In this document: positions 1-8,623 of the stretch, in pieces | Layout of the letters: each line of letters opens with the position of its first letter | Position numbering within the stretch: the stretch's first letter is position 1 | Assembly: GCA_902606115.1 (NCBI GenBank) | Contig: CACLFM010000007.1 | Coordinates: 1-63,261, forward strand | Direction of reading: 5' to 3' | DNA from: an uncultured Pelagibacteraceae bacterium | Lineage (GTDB): Bacteria; Pseudomonadota; Alphaproteobacteria; Pelagibacterales; Pelagibacteraceae | Length of the DNA stretch: 63,261 nt | Position numbers and translations under genes: made by a program | Notes under the pieces: model-generated | Told to the model about the DNA's origin: nothing | Seen by the model: only the letters and a program-made list of their open reading frames with translations | The model's database searches: none

Positions 1-315
1 ACAGATAGTTATCCAGTATCTAAACTACATTCCCTAGTCGTACCTAAGCGGTGTATAAAAAATTTTTTTGAATTAAATGATCAAGAAATTATAGCCTGCA
101 ATGATTTAATTAAAAAACTTCAAAAAAAAATTCTTTCAGAAGACAATACTGTTAAAGGTTTTAATATAGGAACAAACTCAGGAAAAGCTGCAGGTCAATC
201 TATTTTTCACTGCCATATCCATGTGATTCCTAGAAGAGAAGGGGATGTGAAAAATCCTCAAGGGGGCGTAAGAAGCGTTATACCTTCTAAACAGCATTAT
301 ATAAGAAAAAAATAA
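1..315 (+). CDS. HIT family protein, C-terminal part
   Basis: The reading frame is open from the first base and stops at 313-315, giving 104 residues. The C-terminal half carries HCHIHVIPRR at about residues 71-80, the HxHxH histidine-triad signature of nucleotide hydrolases and transferases of the HIT superfamily (Hint/AP4A hydrolase branch). The middle His is the usual nucleophile of the family. Length and motif position fit the last three quarters of a protein of about 135-140 residues, so only the N terminus lies outside the window. It precedes the apr genes by 93 bases and shows no functional link to them. The substrate cannot be told from sequence. Confidence 0.9.
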   Translation, partial: TDSYPVSKLHSLVVPKRCIKNFFELNDQEIIACNDLIKKLQKKILSEDNTVKGFNIGTNSGKAAGQSIFHCHIHVIPRREGDVKNPQGGVRSVIPSKQHYIRKK

Positions 316-408
316 AGTATTTACTTACTTTAATCTTCATAATGGGTCTTTATCGCAGTTGAAGTATTTTTTTAAGTGTACTACTAATATAACATCTTTA
401 TAAAAATT

Positions 409-1197
409 ATGTTTACAACAAATCCTTTTTCAATCCTTTCTCAAAGCATACCATTAATAGCTATACAATCATTTGTATTAATTATGGTTGGCTTGGTTAT
501 CTTGGGCACGGTATTAGATATGATACATAAAAAAAATGTAAAATATTTTTTTAACAACGCCAAGAAAGCAAAAAAAAATGCGAAAAGAGAAATAGGTGGT
601 GGCGAAAGAATAGCTGTTATAGCTAAAACAATCGTTCATGATATAGGAACAACCGCAGAATTAGGACTCGGTAAAAGAAGACTAGCACACGTCCTTGGAA
701 TGTATGGAACAATATTATTTTGGATTGGCTCAGGAGCGATGATTTTTTTTTATACAGGATCTGAAACACCTTCAATCTGGCCGATACTATGGCATGTTGG
801 AGCAATAATGACTTGTTTAGGTGGTTACTGGTTTTGGTTATTTTTAAGAGTAGATGTTGCTGCAGAGGCTAATTCAGTATTTAGAATCATTACAGCGGAT
901 CTTTTTGTATTAGCTTTACTAGCTTCCTCAACAACTGGATTGATATGGTCTTATTTACAATTTAACGATGTTTCTATATGGGACAATTTATTTCTAGTCC
1001 TATTCGCGGTATCAAATATAGTTTTGTTTGGAGGAGTATATTGGTCTAAATTTGCTCATATGTTTTATAAACCTGGTGCTGCTATTCAAAAAAATTTAGC
1101 AGAAGCTGATGGTTCGAGGGATAACTTACCTCCACCAGCAGACGCTCCAGAACAATTTGGACTTGGTATAAAAAGAGAAGAGCCAAAACACTATTAA
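409..1197 (+). CDS. aprM: AprM, membrane partner of APS reductase
   Basis: This 262-residue protein has about five hydrophobic segments (roughly residues 14-36, 93-115, 122-147, 160-183 and 191-211). A basic stretch around residues 41-60 and a Pro-rich soluble tail flank them. It sits directly before aprB and aprA. That arrangement matches the AprM protein of sulfur-oxidising and SAR11 bacteria, proposed to anchor adenylylsulfate reductase to the membrane and pass electrons to the quinone pool. The assignment rests on context and topology because AprM has no simple catalytic motif. The ATG at 409 is preceded by an AT-rich leader without a clear Shine-Dalgarno sequence. The gap to aprB is 30 bases, so one transcript is expected. 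Confidence 0.8.
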   Translation: MFTTNPFSILSQSIPLIAIQSFVLIMVGLVILGTVLDMIHKKNVKYFFNNAKKAKKNAKREIGGGERIAVIAKTIVHDIGTTAELGLGKRRLAHVLGMYGTILFWIGSGAMIFFYTGSETPSIWPILWHVGAIMTCLGGYWFWLFLRVDVAAEANSVFRIITADLFVLALLASSTTGLIWSYLQFNDVSIWDNLFLVLFAVSNIVLFGGVYWSKFAHMFYKPGAAIQKNLAEADGSRDNLPPPADAPEQFGLGIKREEPKHY

Positions 1198-1227
1198 TAT
1201 GATAAGAATTAAAAAGGAGATAAAATA

Positions 1228-1698
1228 ATGTCGACATTTGTATATATGACAAGGTGCGATGGATGCGGACACTGCGTAGATATATGTCCTTCTGATATCA
1301 TGCACATAGATAAAAATATTAGAAGAGCTAAAAATATTGAACCAAATTTTTGTTGGGAGTGTTACTCTTGCGTTAAAGCATGTCCTAACCACGCAATAGA
1401 TGTTAGAGGATATGCTGACTTTGCTCCCATGGGACATAGTGTAAGAGTTAGAAGAGAAGAAGAGAAGGGAACGATCTCTTGGAAAATAAAATTTAGAAAT
1501 GGAACTGAAAAAGATTTTGTTTCACCTATAACAACAAAACCATGGGGAAAACATATTCCCAAACTTGCAGAAGGCGACAAACCCAACCAAGGAGAAATTA
1601 ATTCTCAAATTTTATATAATGAACCTCACGGTTTAAACACTGATAAAGACTTACCTACTCTTGATAAAAATTCTTTTAAAAAAGGAGTTTATTATTAA
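1228..1698 (+). CDS. aprB: Adenylylsulfate reductase beta subunit, ferredoxin-type
   Basis: AprB carries the two [4Fe-4S] clusters that move electrons from the FAD of AprA. Both cluster motifs are visible: Cys10, 13, 16 and 20, and Cys42, 45, 48 and 52 with CWEC spacing. The protein has 156 residues, the usual AprB size, with a C-terminal tail that in known structures wraps around AprA. A strong Shine-Dalgarno sequence (AGGAG at about 1216) stands before the ATG, which is uncommon in this window and suggests high expression. The stop overlaps the aprA start by one base. In a sulfite-releasing setting the enzyme probably runs in the oxidative direction, sulfite plus AMP to APS. Confidence 0.95.
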   Translation: MSTFVYMTRCDGCGHCVDICPSDIMHIDKNIRRAKNIEPNFCWECYSCVKACPNHAIDVRGYADFAPMGHSVRVRREEEKGTISWKIKFRNGTEKDFVSPITTKPWGKHIPKLAEGDKPNQGEINSQILYNEPHGLNTDKDLPTLDKNSFKKGVYY

Positions 1699-3557
1699 TG
1701 CCAAAAAATAAAACTATCTTTGAAGATTGTGATGTATTAGTTGTCGGGGGAGGGATGGCTGGAACTGGAGCTACCTTTGAAGCTAGACATTGGGGAAGAA
1801 ATCTTAAAATAATATGTGTAGAAAAAGCAAACATAGATAGAAGTGGAGCTGTTGCACAGGGTCTATATGCAATTAATTGTTATATGGGAATGCAATGGGG
1901 TGAAAATCAACCCGAAGATCACGTTCGATATGCTAGAAATGATTTAATGGGACTTGTTAGAGAGGACCTAGGGTATGATATGGCAAGACATGTAGACTCA
2001 ACAGTGCACATGTTTGATGAGTGGGGATTGCCAATGATGAAAAATAAAGAAACAGGCAGATATCAAAGAGAAGGAAAATGGCAAATAATGATTCATGGCG
2101 AAAGTTACAAACCAATTGTAGCAGAAGCTGCCAAGAAATCAGCTGACAAAATTTATAACAGAATAATGATTACCCATCTTTTAAAAGATGAGGAGGATGA
2201 AAATAGAGTAGCGGGTGCAGTAGGATTTAATATGAGAACTGGTGATTATCATGTTTTCAAAGCCAAGGCAGTAATTATTGCAGCTGGTGGTGCGTCGCAT
2301 ATTTTTAAACCAAGGGCAGTTGGAGAAGGAATGGGAAGAACGTGGTATGCTCCTTGGAGTAATGGGTCTGCGTATGCTTTACCAATTGCTGCTGGAGCAA
2401 AAATGACTCAAATGGAAAATAGAATTGTCTTATGCAGATTTAAAGATGGGTATGGTCCAGTTGGTGCTTATTTTTTACATTTGAAAACATATACTCAAAA
2501 TGCAAACGGTGAGAATTACGAAAAAAAATGGTACGATTCTACAAAAAAACTAGTTGGTGAATATATTGATCATCATCCAACCCCAACTTGTTTAAGAAAT
2601 CATGCATTTATCCAGGAAGTAGCAGCAGGCGGTGGTCCAATCCATATGGTTACTAAGGAAGCTTTTCAAGATCCACACTTAGAAACAGTTGGATGGGAAA
2701 ATTTTTTAGGTATGACGGTTGGTCAAGCTGTAGTTTGGGCGTCACAAAATATTGACCCCAAGTACACCAACCCAGAATTAACAACATCTGAGCCTTATGT
2801 TATGGGATCCCATGCAACTTGTTCTGGAGCATGGGTGAGTGGTCCAGAAGACATTGCACCAGATGATTATTTTTGGGGCTATAACAGAATGATGTCTGTA
2901 GAGGGTTTATTTGGAGCTGGGGATACTGTAGGTGGAAGTGCTCATAAATTTTCATCAGGGTCTTTTACAGAGGGAAGATTAGCTGCAAAAGCTGCTGTCA
3001 AATATATTGAGGATAAAAAAGCAAACAATATCAAACTTAGTGAAAAACAATATAACGATTTAAAAGAGGTTATATACAAACCTCTTGAAAACTATACAAT
3101 TGGAAGAAATGAAATAACTGGAGGAACCGTTTCTCCAAGTTATATATCACCCATTCAAGGTTTACAGAGACTTCAAAAAATTATGGACGAATACTGCGGA
3201 GGCATAACAAATAATTACATGACAAATGACAACCTTCTTAAAAAGGCATTAGAGTTACTTGATTGGCTTCAGGAAGATTTGGAAAATGTGGGAGCAGAAG
3301 ATTACCATCAATTAATGAGAGCCTGGGAATTAAAACACCGAACCCTAACCTCTCAATGTGTAACAGAACATACTCTATATAGAGAAGAAACTCGTTGGCC
3401 TGGTTATTATTATAGAGGTGATCATATGAAGCTCGATGATGAGAATTGGCATTGTTTGACTGTTTCAAGACGTGATCCTGAAACTGGCAAGTTTACCATG
3501 GAAAAGAAACCTGTTTACCATATTGTTGACGATAAAGAGAAGAAAAAAGCCTCTTAA
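1698..3557 (+). CDS. aprA: Adenylylsulfate reductase alpha subunit, FAD-binding
   Basis: The catalytic FAD subunit of APS reductase, 619 residues, which is full length. The N terminus has the Rossmann dinucleotide motif GGGMAGTG at residues 17-24 within a fumarate reductase/succinate dehydrogenase-like flavoprotein fold. A second FAD-contact region (GLFGAGDTVGG) lies near residues 403-413. AGGAG at 1686-1690, inside the aprB end, serves as ribosome binding site. With aprB and aprM it should convert sulfite and AMP to APS and give electrons to the respiratory chain. No ATP sulfurylase gene (sat), which would finish oxidation to sulfate with ATP gain, is present in this window. Confidence 0.95.
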   Translation: MPKNKTIFEDCDVLVVGGGMAGTGATFEARHWGRNLKIICVEKANIDRSGAVAQGLYAINCYMGMQWGENQPEDHVRYARNDLMGLVREDLGYDMARHVDSTVHMFDEWGLPMMKNKETGRYQREGKWQIMIHGESYKPIVAEAAKKSADKIYNRIMITHLLKDEEDENRVAGAVGFNMRTGDYHVFKAKAVIIAAGGASHIFKPRAVGEGMGRTWYAPWSNGSAYALPIAAGAKMTQMENRIVLCRFKDGYGPVGAYFLHLKTYTQNANGENYEKKWYDSTKKLVGEYIDHHPTPTCLRNHAFIQEVAAGGGPIHMVTKEAFQDPHLETVGWENFLGMTVGQAVVWASQNIDPKYTNPELTTSEPYVMGSHATCSGAWVSGPEDIAPDDYFWGYNRMMSVEGLFGAGDTVGGSAHKFSSGSFTEGRLAAKAAVKYIEDKKANNIKLSEKQYNDLKEVIYKPLENYTIGRNEITGGTVSPSYISPIQGLQRLQKIMDEYCGGITNNYMTNDNLLKKALELLDWLQEDLENVGAEDYHQLMRAWELKHRTLTSQCVTEHTLYREETRWPGYYYRGDHMKLDDENWHCLTVSRRDPETGKFTMEKKPVYHIVDDKEKKKAS

Positions 3558-3575
3558 TTTTTTGGTATATCGATA

Positions 3576-3926
3576 ATGAGTTTCACATCAAAAACAGATG
3601 AAGAAATAATAAAAATTGCTGATCCAATTTGGCAGAATTTAATAAAATCCTCAAATATGAAGGATTATGGAGGATTTACAAAAGATTTTTCATCTCAAAT
3701 GCTTTACGGAGCTAATGAAGTTGAACTAGGCAAGCAATGGGCAAGTAACAAATTAATATGCAGCTTATCTGAGGATTATAAGGCATTTGGATGCCTTAGA
3801 AGAGGTTTACATGTTACAGTTCTTTTTAAACAAAAAAGTACTGCCGAAGACGGCGACTTCCTGGGAAGGTTGGTACTTGGAGAGGAAGGAGAAACGATTA
3901 AAGTCTTTGGTGCAACGATTTTCTAA
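3576..3926 (+). CDS. Unrecognised 116-aa protein next to aprA
   Basis: I do not recognise a family. The protein is soluble, has no signal peptide or membrane segment, and contains only two cysteines (in ICSL and FGCLRRG). Its N-terminal half looks helical (DEEIIKIADPIWQNLIKSSN) and its C-terminal half strand-rich, ending in ETIKVFGATIF. That layout resembles small NTF2-like or cone-shaped alpha+beta folds, but this is only an impression. It starts 18 bases after the aprA stop on the same strand and is therefore likely co-transcribed with aprMBA. Position suggests a role in sulfite or APS handling or in AprBA assembly. Base and codon use match its neighbours. Confidence 0.75.
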   Translation: MSFTSKTDEEIIKIADPIWQNLIKSSNMKDYGGFTKDFSSQMLYGANEVELGKQWASNKLICSLSEDYKAFGCLRRGLHVTVLFKQKSTAEDGDFLGRLVLGEEGETIKVFGATIF

Positions 3927-3932
3927 ATAAGA

Positions 3933-4150
3933 CTTGAAAAATATTAACTCTAGGTGTACTTGGTAAGTATGCTTGAAAATTTTAATAAAAACCTAAATGT
4001 TTTCAAGTTAATAAAAATTCCTAAAATATTCTATAATATTAGTGTTAAATTTATACTTTACATAGGCTTAGCTGCGTATTGGGTTGTAATTCTTTCGAGT
4101 ACATTTTTTGGAATTTAAAAATCAAATAGTTGACTTCAAATATTTTCAAG
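3933..4150. repeat. Octamer CTTGAAAA, two direct and two inverted copies
   Basis: CTTGAAAA occurs at 3933-3940 and 3972-3979, and its complement TTTTCAAG at 4000-4007 and 4143-4150. The order forward, forward, reverse, reverse means the outer pair and the inner pair could form nested stems. The outer pair extends with ATATT on one side and AATAT on the other, with one bulged A. The repeats surround a possible 49-aa ORF in the gap before the sulfite exporter gene. Function is unknown. They could be regulator half-sites or an RNA structure. Confidence 0.45.
3969..4118 (+). CDS. Possible 49-aa single-helix membrane protein
   Basis: This short ATG-to-TAA frame encodes a basic N-terminal part (about residues 1-27, with several Lys) followed by a hydrophobic helix (about residues 28-47, FILYIGLAAYWVVILSSTFF). 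The layout is that of an N-in single-pass membrane protein. It lies between the unrecognised 116-aa gene and the TauE-type exporter on the same strand, a plausible place for a transporter accessory peptide. No Shine-Dalgarno sequence is seen. It could be chance in AT-rich DNA, but the positive-inside layout and the otherwise gene-free 238-base gap favour a real gene. Confidence 0.45.
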   Translation: MLENFNKNLNVFKLIKIPKIFYNISVKFILYIGLAAYWVVILSSTFFGI

Positions 4151-4164
4151 AATAATAAATAATT

Positions 4165-5259
4165 ATGGAATTTTTCCTTCCTATAGCAGAAGTATACGTA
4201 AGTCTTCCATTTATATTTATTCTAAGCTTAGCAGTCGGTATTTTATCAGGACTTTTTGGTGTTGGTGGAGGGTTTTTAATGACGCCTTTTTTGATTTTTT
4301 TAGGCATTCCACCAGCTTATGCAGTTCCTAATGAAGCAAATAATATTTTAGGTACTTCAATTTCTGGATCAACGACACATTATTTAAAAGGAACATTAGA
4401 TTATAAAATGGGCTTAATGATTGTAATTGGAGGAGTAGTTGGGACTGCCTTAGGAATTTATACTTTTAGCTATTTTCAAAATATTGGAAAAATTAATATC
4501 GTTATATCACTTGCATATATGTATATTCTCGCAATTATCGGAACAATGATGCTTGTTCAGGGTGTTACGGAGATAGACAGGGCAAGAAAAAAAATAGTAA
4601 TTAAAAAAAAATTGCATGACCATTATTGGTTTCATGGTTTACCACTGAGAATGAGATTTAAAAAATCAAAACTTTATGAAAGTGTATTTACTCCAATCGT
4701 TATTGGTTTTTTAGTAGGTTTTATAGCAGCTATCTTAGGGGTTGGTGGAGCGTTTATTCTTGTACCTGCTATGATCTATATAATTGGAATGCCTACAAAA
4801 TTAATTCCAGGCACATCTTTATTCGTAACTATATTTGTCAGCGCTATAGTCACAGTTTTACACGCATTTAATTATGGAACTATTGATCTTATATTAGTAA
4901 CAGTTTTAATCTTAGGCTCTATATTAGGAGTTCAAGTTGGACAAAAACTTGGAGAGAAAGTTGATAGCTCACAATTTAAAACTATTTTAGCAGTCTTGTT
5001 ACTTTTGGTTGGTGTAGCAATCGCTTATGATACTTTTTTCGCACCAGAAAATACATCAGCTATCTCCCAATATTCTAAACCATCACTTGGTCCAGTTTCA
5101 GAATTTGTAAGAGATTTATCTAAAAATGTACCTTTCCTTTACGGCATGGCATCAATTGTTCTAGCTTTAGGATTGGGTGTTGGAGCGGCAGTTTTAAGAA
5201 AAGTATTGTCTAAATTAAAAGATAAGTATATTCCAAAACCAACTATATCAACTAAGTAG
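4165..5259 (+). CDS. tauE: TauE/SafE family exporter, probably of sulfite
   Basis: A 364-residue polytopic protein with about eight to nine membrane helices in two homologous halves. Each half has the family glycine motif: GLFGVGGGFLMTPF near residues 29-42 and AILGVGGAFILVPA near residues 189-202. TauE/SafE proteins export sulfite, sulfoacetate or related anions. Members next to xsc and apr genes are usually taken as sulfite exporters that prevent sulfite poisoning during sulfonate breakdown. It lies between the apr genes and suyB, and the convergent suyB stop is only 2 bases from its end. The charged loop around residues 130-170 between the halves is longer than in minimal family members. 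Confidence 0.88.
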   Translation: MEFFLPIAEVYVSLPFIFILSLAVGILSGLFGVGGGFLMTPFLIFLGIPPAYAVPNEANNILGTSISGSTTHYLKGTLDYKMGLMIVIGGVVGTALGIYTFSYFQNIGKINIVISLAYMYILAIIGTMMLVQGVTEIDRARKKIVIKKKLHDHYWFHGLPLRMRFKKSKLYESVFTPIVIGFLVGFIAAILGVGGAFILVPAMIYIIGMPTKLIPGTSLFVTIFVSAIVTVLHAFNYGTIDLILVTVLILGSILGVQVGQKLGEKVDSSQFKTILAVLLLLVGVAIAYDTFFAPENTSAISQYSKPSLGPVSEFVRDLSKNVPFLYGMASIVLALGLGVGAAVLRKVLSKLKDKYIPKPTISTK

Positions 5260-5261
5260 AT

Positions 5262-6437
5262 TTAAGCACTTCTATATAATTTGGTCATTACAAACTCTTT
5301 ATGACCAAGTGACTCTGCGCAAGTTAACCTACCATTAGCAACTTTAAGAGTTGCTTTAATTAATTCATCTCCTGCTTGATCCAAATTCATTTCTCTTGAC
5401 AAAATTTTTGATACATCAAGATCAATGTGTTCACTCATAGTTTTGGCAGTCAATGGATTTGCAGTTAATTTTATAACTGGCTCTATTGGATTTCCAATTA
5501 TATTTCCCTGTCCAGTTGGAAATAAATGAATATTAAATCCACCTGCAGCTTGAAGAGTTACACACTCAGCAGCTGCTGAAGATGTATCCATAAAATATAA
5601 CCCTTTTCCTTTACTTGGCTCCTCTGCAGGCTCGAGAACATCAATAAATTCTCTAGATCCAATTTTCTGAAAATTACCAAACGCTTTTTCTTCAATCGTT
5701 GTTAATCCGCCCGCAATGTTACCTGCGGTTGGTTGGCTTTCTGACAAATCATTTGTCGCCTCTTTTAAAATAAAATCGTTGTATGAGTTCCAGGTTTTCA
5801 TAAATTTTTCTTGAGCTTCTCTAGTTTTACCTCTTTTAGCGCAAACATTTTCAGCACCTGTTAACTCAGATGTTTCCCCAAAACAAAGATGAACCCCCAA
5901 AGGTTCGAGTTTATCCATTAAATTTCCTACTGTAGGATTTGATGCTAACCCTGATGTTGTATCAGACTCTCCACACTTAACAGAAATCCATAAGTCACTT
6001 ATAGGACACTCTTCTCTTTGTTTTTCAGAGGCCCACATTGAGAATTCTTGAGCTTTTTTAGAAACTTTTGCAATTGTGTCAATATCTCCGACACCCTCGA
6101 TACTAAATCCTTCTACAGGTTTTCCAGTTTTTGCAATTGCTTCCACAATTCTTTTAGTCCATTTAGGCTCTATACCTATAACAATGACAGCTGCAACGTT
6201 AGGATTTTTACCTGTTCCAATCATTGTTCTAAAATGTAATTCAAGGTCAGCACCAAATTGTAATCTTCCGTAAGAATGAGGTAAAGCAATAGTCCCTTTA
6301 ATATTATTGGATACAGCTTCAGCACATGCATTTGAAATATCATCAACAGGAAGAATAATTACGTGATTTCTTGTACCCGCTCTTCCATTTTCTCTTTTGT
6401 AACCTAAAAAACTTTTTGGAATATCCATATTTACCAT
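5262..6437 (-). CDS. suyB: (2R)-sulfolactate sulfo-lyase, large subunit
   Basis: SuyB is the catalytic large subunit of sulfolactate sulfo-lyase, which splits (2R)-3-sulfolactate into pyruvate and sulfite. It belongs to the UxaA (altronate/galactarate dehydratase) superfamily. The N terminus ([20 protein letters not shown]), the [19 protein letters not shown] segment and the [15 protein letters not shown] segment follow the SuyB pattern. At 391 residues it is the expected length. The ATG at 6437 overlaps the suyA stop by 7 bases; an in-frame ATG at 6428 would avoid the overlap. The sulfite product fits the adjacent exporter and APS reductase. A plain sugar-acid dehydratase is less likely because the partner and neighbours are all sulfonate genes. 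Confidence 0.88.
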   Translation of the reverse strand: MVNMDIPKSFLGYKRENGRAGTRNHVIILPVDDISNACAEAVSNNIKGTIALPHSYGRLQFGADLELHFRTMIGTGKNPNVAAVIVIGIEPKWTKRIVEAIAKTGKPVEGFSIEGVGDIDTIAKVSKKAQEFSMWASEKQREECPISDLWISVKCGESDTTSGLASNPTVGNLMDKLEPLGVHLCFGETSELTGAENVCAKRGKTREAQEKFMKTWNSYNDFILKEATNDLSESQPTAGNIAGGLTTIEEKAFGNFQKIGSREFIDVLEPAEEPSKGKGLYFMDTSSAAAECVTLQAAGGFNIHLFPTGQGNIIGNPIEPVIKLTANPLTAKTMSEHIDLDVSKILSREMNLDQAGDELIKATLKVANGRLTCAESLGHKEFVMTKLYRSA

Positions 6438-6718
6438 TTCTTTGTTTTTACATTATGCACATGTACATGATCACCCTTTTTTATTGACTTCACTACCTTA
6501 CCAATATCGTGTCCGTATTTTATAATTGTGTCACCCTCTTTAAAATCTTGTAAAGCAATTTTGTGTCCAAGGGGAATTTCTGCCTCGGATTTAATGTTAT
6601 TTGAGGTGTCATTTTCCATGATCCAACAATCGCAATCTTGGCCTTTTATTACTTTTTCAACAACTATTACCCCAACATTGTCTTTTTTATCGTGAATTAT
6701 TATGTCTGTTTTAGCCAT
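6431..6718 (-). CDS. suyA: (2R)-sulfolactate sulfo-lyase, small SAF-domain subunit
   Basis: A 95-residue SAF-domain protein that matches SuyA across its whole length: an N-terminal strand pair ([15 protein letters not shown]), a central [22 protein letters not shown] block and a C-terminal [10 protein letters not shown]. In UxaA-type enzymes this domain is separate or fused and completes the active site. It is first in a two-gene minus-strand operon with suyB and is divergent from xsc, with about 80 bases between the two start codons. The ATG at 6718 lacks an obvious Shine-Dalgarno sequence. Confidence 0.9.
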   Translation of the reverse strand: MAKTDIIIHDKKDNVGVIVVEKVIKGQDCDCWIMENDTSNNIKSEAEIPLGHKIALQDFKEGDTIIKYGHDIGKVVKSIKKGDHVHVHNVKTKKW

Positions 6719-6761
6719 TGTGACGATTTCTTAGTAGAAACTTCGAAAGAATTTATATATT

Positions 6762-6773
6762 AATCGATCGATT
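6762..6773. promoter_or_regulatory. 12-bp perfect palindrome between suyA and xsc
   Basis: AATCGATCGATT is its own reverse complement and lies in the short divergent spacer between suyA (start 6718) and xsc (start 6800). AT-rich TATATATTAA lies just to its left. Its place, where both promoters must be, makes it a candidate operator for joint control of sulfolactate and sulfoacetaldehyde breakdown. No regulator gene is nearby. The assignment is inference. Confidence 0.4.
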
Positions 6774-6799
6774 GCAAACAAAATTTATTGAGTTTTTTT

Positions 6800-8584
6800 A
6801 TGACTAAAATGACAACAGAAGAAGCGTTTATAAAAGTTCTTCAGATGCATGGCATTGAGCATGCTTTTGGAATTATTGGATCAGCTTTTATGCCGATATC
6901 AGATTTGTTTCCTAAGGCAGGTATTACATTTTGGGATGTAGCTCATGAGACAAACGGCGGCTTAATTGCTGATGGTTACACTAGAGCGACTGGAAAAATG
7001 TCGATGGTGATAGCACAGAATGGTCCTGGTATAACTGGATTAGTGACTCCAATAAAAACTGCGTATTGGAATCATACTCCTTTACTAGTGGTGACCCCAC
7101 AAGCAGCAAATAAAACGATGGGTCAAGGAGGCTTCCAAGAAGTAGAACAAATGAATTTATTTAAAGATATGGTTTGTTATCAAGAGGAGGTAAGAGATCC
7201 ATCAAGGATGGCAGAAGTTCTCAATAGAGTTATAGAAAAAGCATTTAGAGGTTCCGCACCTGCACAGATTAATATTCCAAGAGACTATTGGACACAAGTT
7301 GTAGATATTGAATTACCTCCAATAGTTAGATTTGAAAGACAAGGTGGTGGTAAAGAAGCAATTGAAAACGCAGCTAAAATTTTATCTAAAGCAAAATTTC
7401 CGGTAATTTTGTCTGGTGCAGGAGTAGTTTTAGGTGGAGCAATTGAAGAATGTAAAAAATTAGCCGAAAAATTAGATGCACCTGTATGCAATGGTTATCA
7501 ACATAACGATAGCTTTCCAGGGAGCCATCCTCTAGCTGTCGGACCACTGGGGTATAACGGTTCTAAAGCCGCAATGGAATTGATATCTAAAGCTGATGTA
7601 GTTTTAGCTCTTGGCACTAGACTGAATCCTTTTTCAACACTCCCAGGTTATGGAATTGATTATTGGCCAAAAAACGCAGCAATCATCCAAGTAGATATGA
7701 ATCCTGATAGAATTGGTCTTACAAAAAAAGTTTCTGTAGGTATTTGTGGGGACTCTAAACAGGTGGCTCAACAAATATTAGACAAATTATCAGCAGATGC
7801 CGGCAATATCGCTAGAGAAGAAAGAAAAAATTTAATTCATAAATCTAAATCTGCATGGTTGCAAACTCTATCCGGTTTAGATCATGAAGAAGATGATCCA
7901 GGCACAGTTTGGAATAAAGAAGCCAGAGAAAGAGACAAAGATAGGATGTCCCCTAGACAAGCATGGAGAGCTATTCAAGATGCTTTACCACAAGAGGCGA
8001 TTATTTCCAGCGATATAGGAAACAATTGTGCAATAGGAAATGCCTATCCAACTTTTGAAAAACCAAGAAAATATTTAGCACCAGGTTTATTCGGTCCATG
8101 CGGATACGGTTTTCCAGCAATACTTGGAGCGAAAATTGGTTGCCCTGAAACGCCAGTTGTTGGATTTGCTGGCGATGGAGCATTTGGAATTAGTATGAAT
8201 GAGATGAGTTCGTGTGCTCGAGATGAATGGCCGGCAATTACGATGGTAATTTTTAGAAATTATCAATGGGGCGCAGAAAAAAGAAACTCAATACTTTGGT
8301 TTGATGATAATTTTGTTGGCACAGAGCTCGACCCTGAATTAAGTTATGCGAAAGTCGCTAATGCATGTGGATTAAAAGGGATAACCTGCAAAACAATGGA
8401 AGAGACAACTAATGCAATAAAACAGTCTTGTGAAGATCAAGAAAAAGGCATTACAACTTTTATTGAAATAATTTTGAACCAAGAGCTTGGTGAACCTTTT
8501 AGAAGAGACGCAATGAAAAAACCCGTTAAAGTTGCAGGAATAAAAAGAGAAGATATGAAGAAACAATCTTCATTAAATTCTTAA
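6800..8584 (+). CDS. xsc: Sulfoacetaldehyde acetyltransferase (ThDP enzyme)
   Basis: Xsc converts sulfoacetaldehyde and phosphate to acetyl phosphate and sulfite, the last step of taurine, isethionate and related C2-sulfonate breakdown. The N terminus MTKMTTEEAFIKVLQMHGIE and the IIGSAFMPISDLFPKAG block are characteristic of Xsc rather than acetolactate synthase. The ThDP/Mg motif GDGAFG begins near residue 456, and the Asn-containing end of the motif (FRNYQWGAEKR) follows, again Xsc-like. I chose the ATG at 6800, giving 594 residues and the family-typical start; an in-frame TTG at 6788 would add four residues. No upstream supplier of sulfoacetaldehyde (taurine aminotransferase, isethionate dehydrogenase) and no phosphotransacetylase gene is in the window. 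Confidence 0.95.
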   Translation: MTKMTTEEAFIKVLQMHGIEHAFGIIGSAFMPISDLFPKAGITFWDVAHETNGGLIADGYTRATGKMSMVIAQNGPGITGLVTPIKTAYWNHTPLLVVTPQAANKTMGQGGFQEVEQMNLFKDMVCYQEEVRDPSRMAEVLNRVIEKAFRGSAPAQINIPRDYWTQVVDIELPPIVRFERQGGGKEAIENAAKILSKAKFPVILSGAGVVLGGAIEECKKLAEKLDAPVCNGYQHNDSFPGSHPLAVGPLGYNGSKAAMELISKADVVLALGTRLNPFSTLPGYGIDYWPKNAAIIQVDMNPDRIGLTKKVSVGICGDSKQVAQQILDKLSADAGNIAREERKNLIHKSKSAWLQTLSGLDHEEDDPGTVWNKEARERDKDRMSPRQAWRAIQDALPQEAIISSDIGNNCAIGNAYPTFEKPRKYLAPGLFGPCGYGFPAILGAKIGCPETPVVGFAGDGAFGISMNEMSSCARDEWPAITMVIFRNYQWGAEKRNSILWFDDNFVGTELDPELSYAKVANACGLKGITCKTMEETTNAIKQSCEDQEKGITTFIEIILNQELGEPFRRDAMKKPVKVAGIKREDMKKQSSLNS

Positions 8585-8623
8585 ACACTTTCAAAAAATC
8601 ATTAATTATCATAATCTTTAAGC

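Noticed and set aside
316-408. Possible riboswitch or structured leader before aprM
   Set aside because: I saw only AT-rich sequence with no stable paired helix or known conserved motif.
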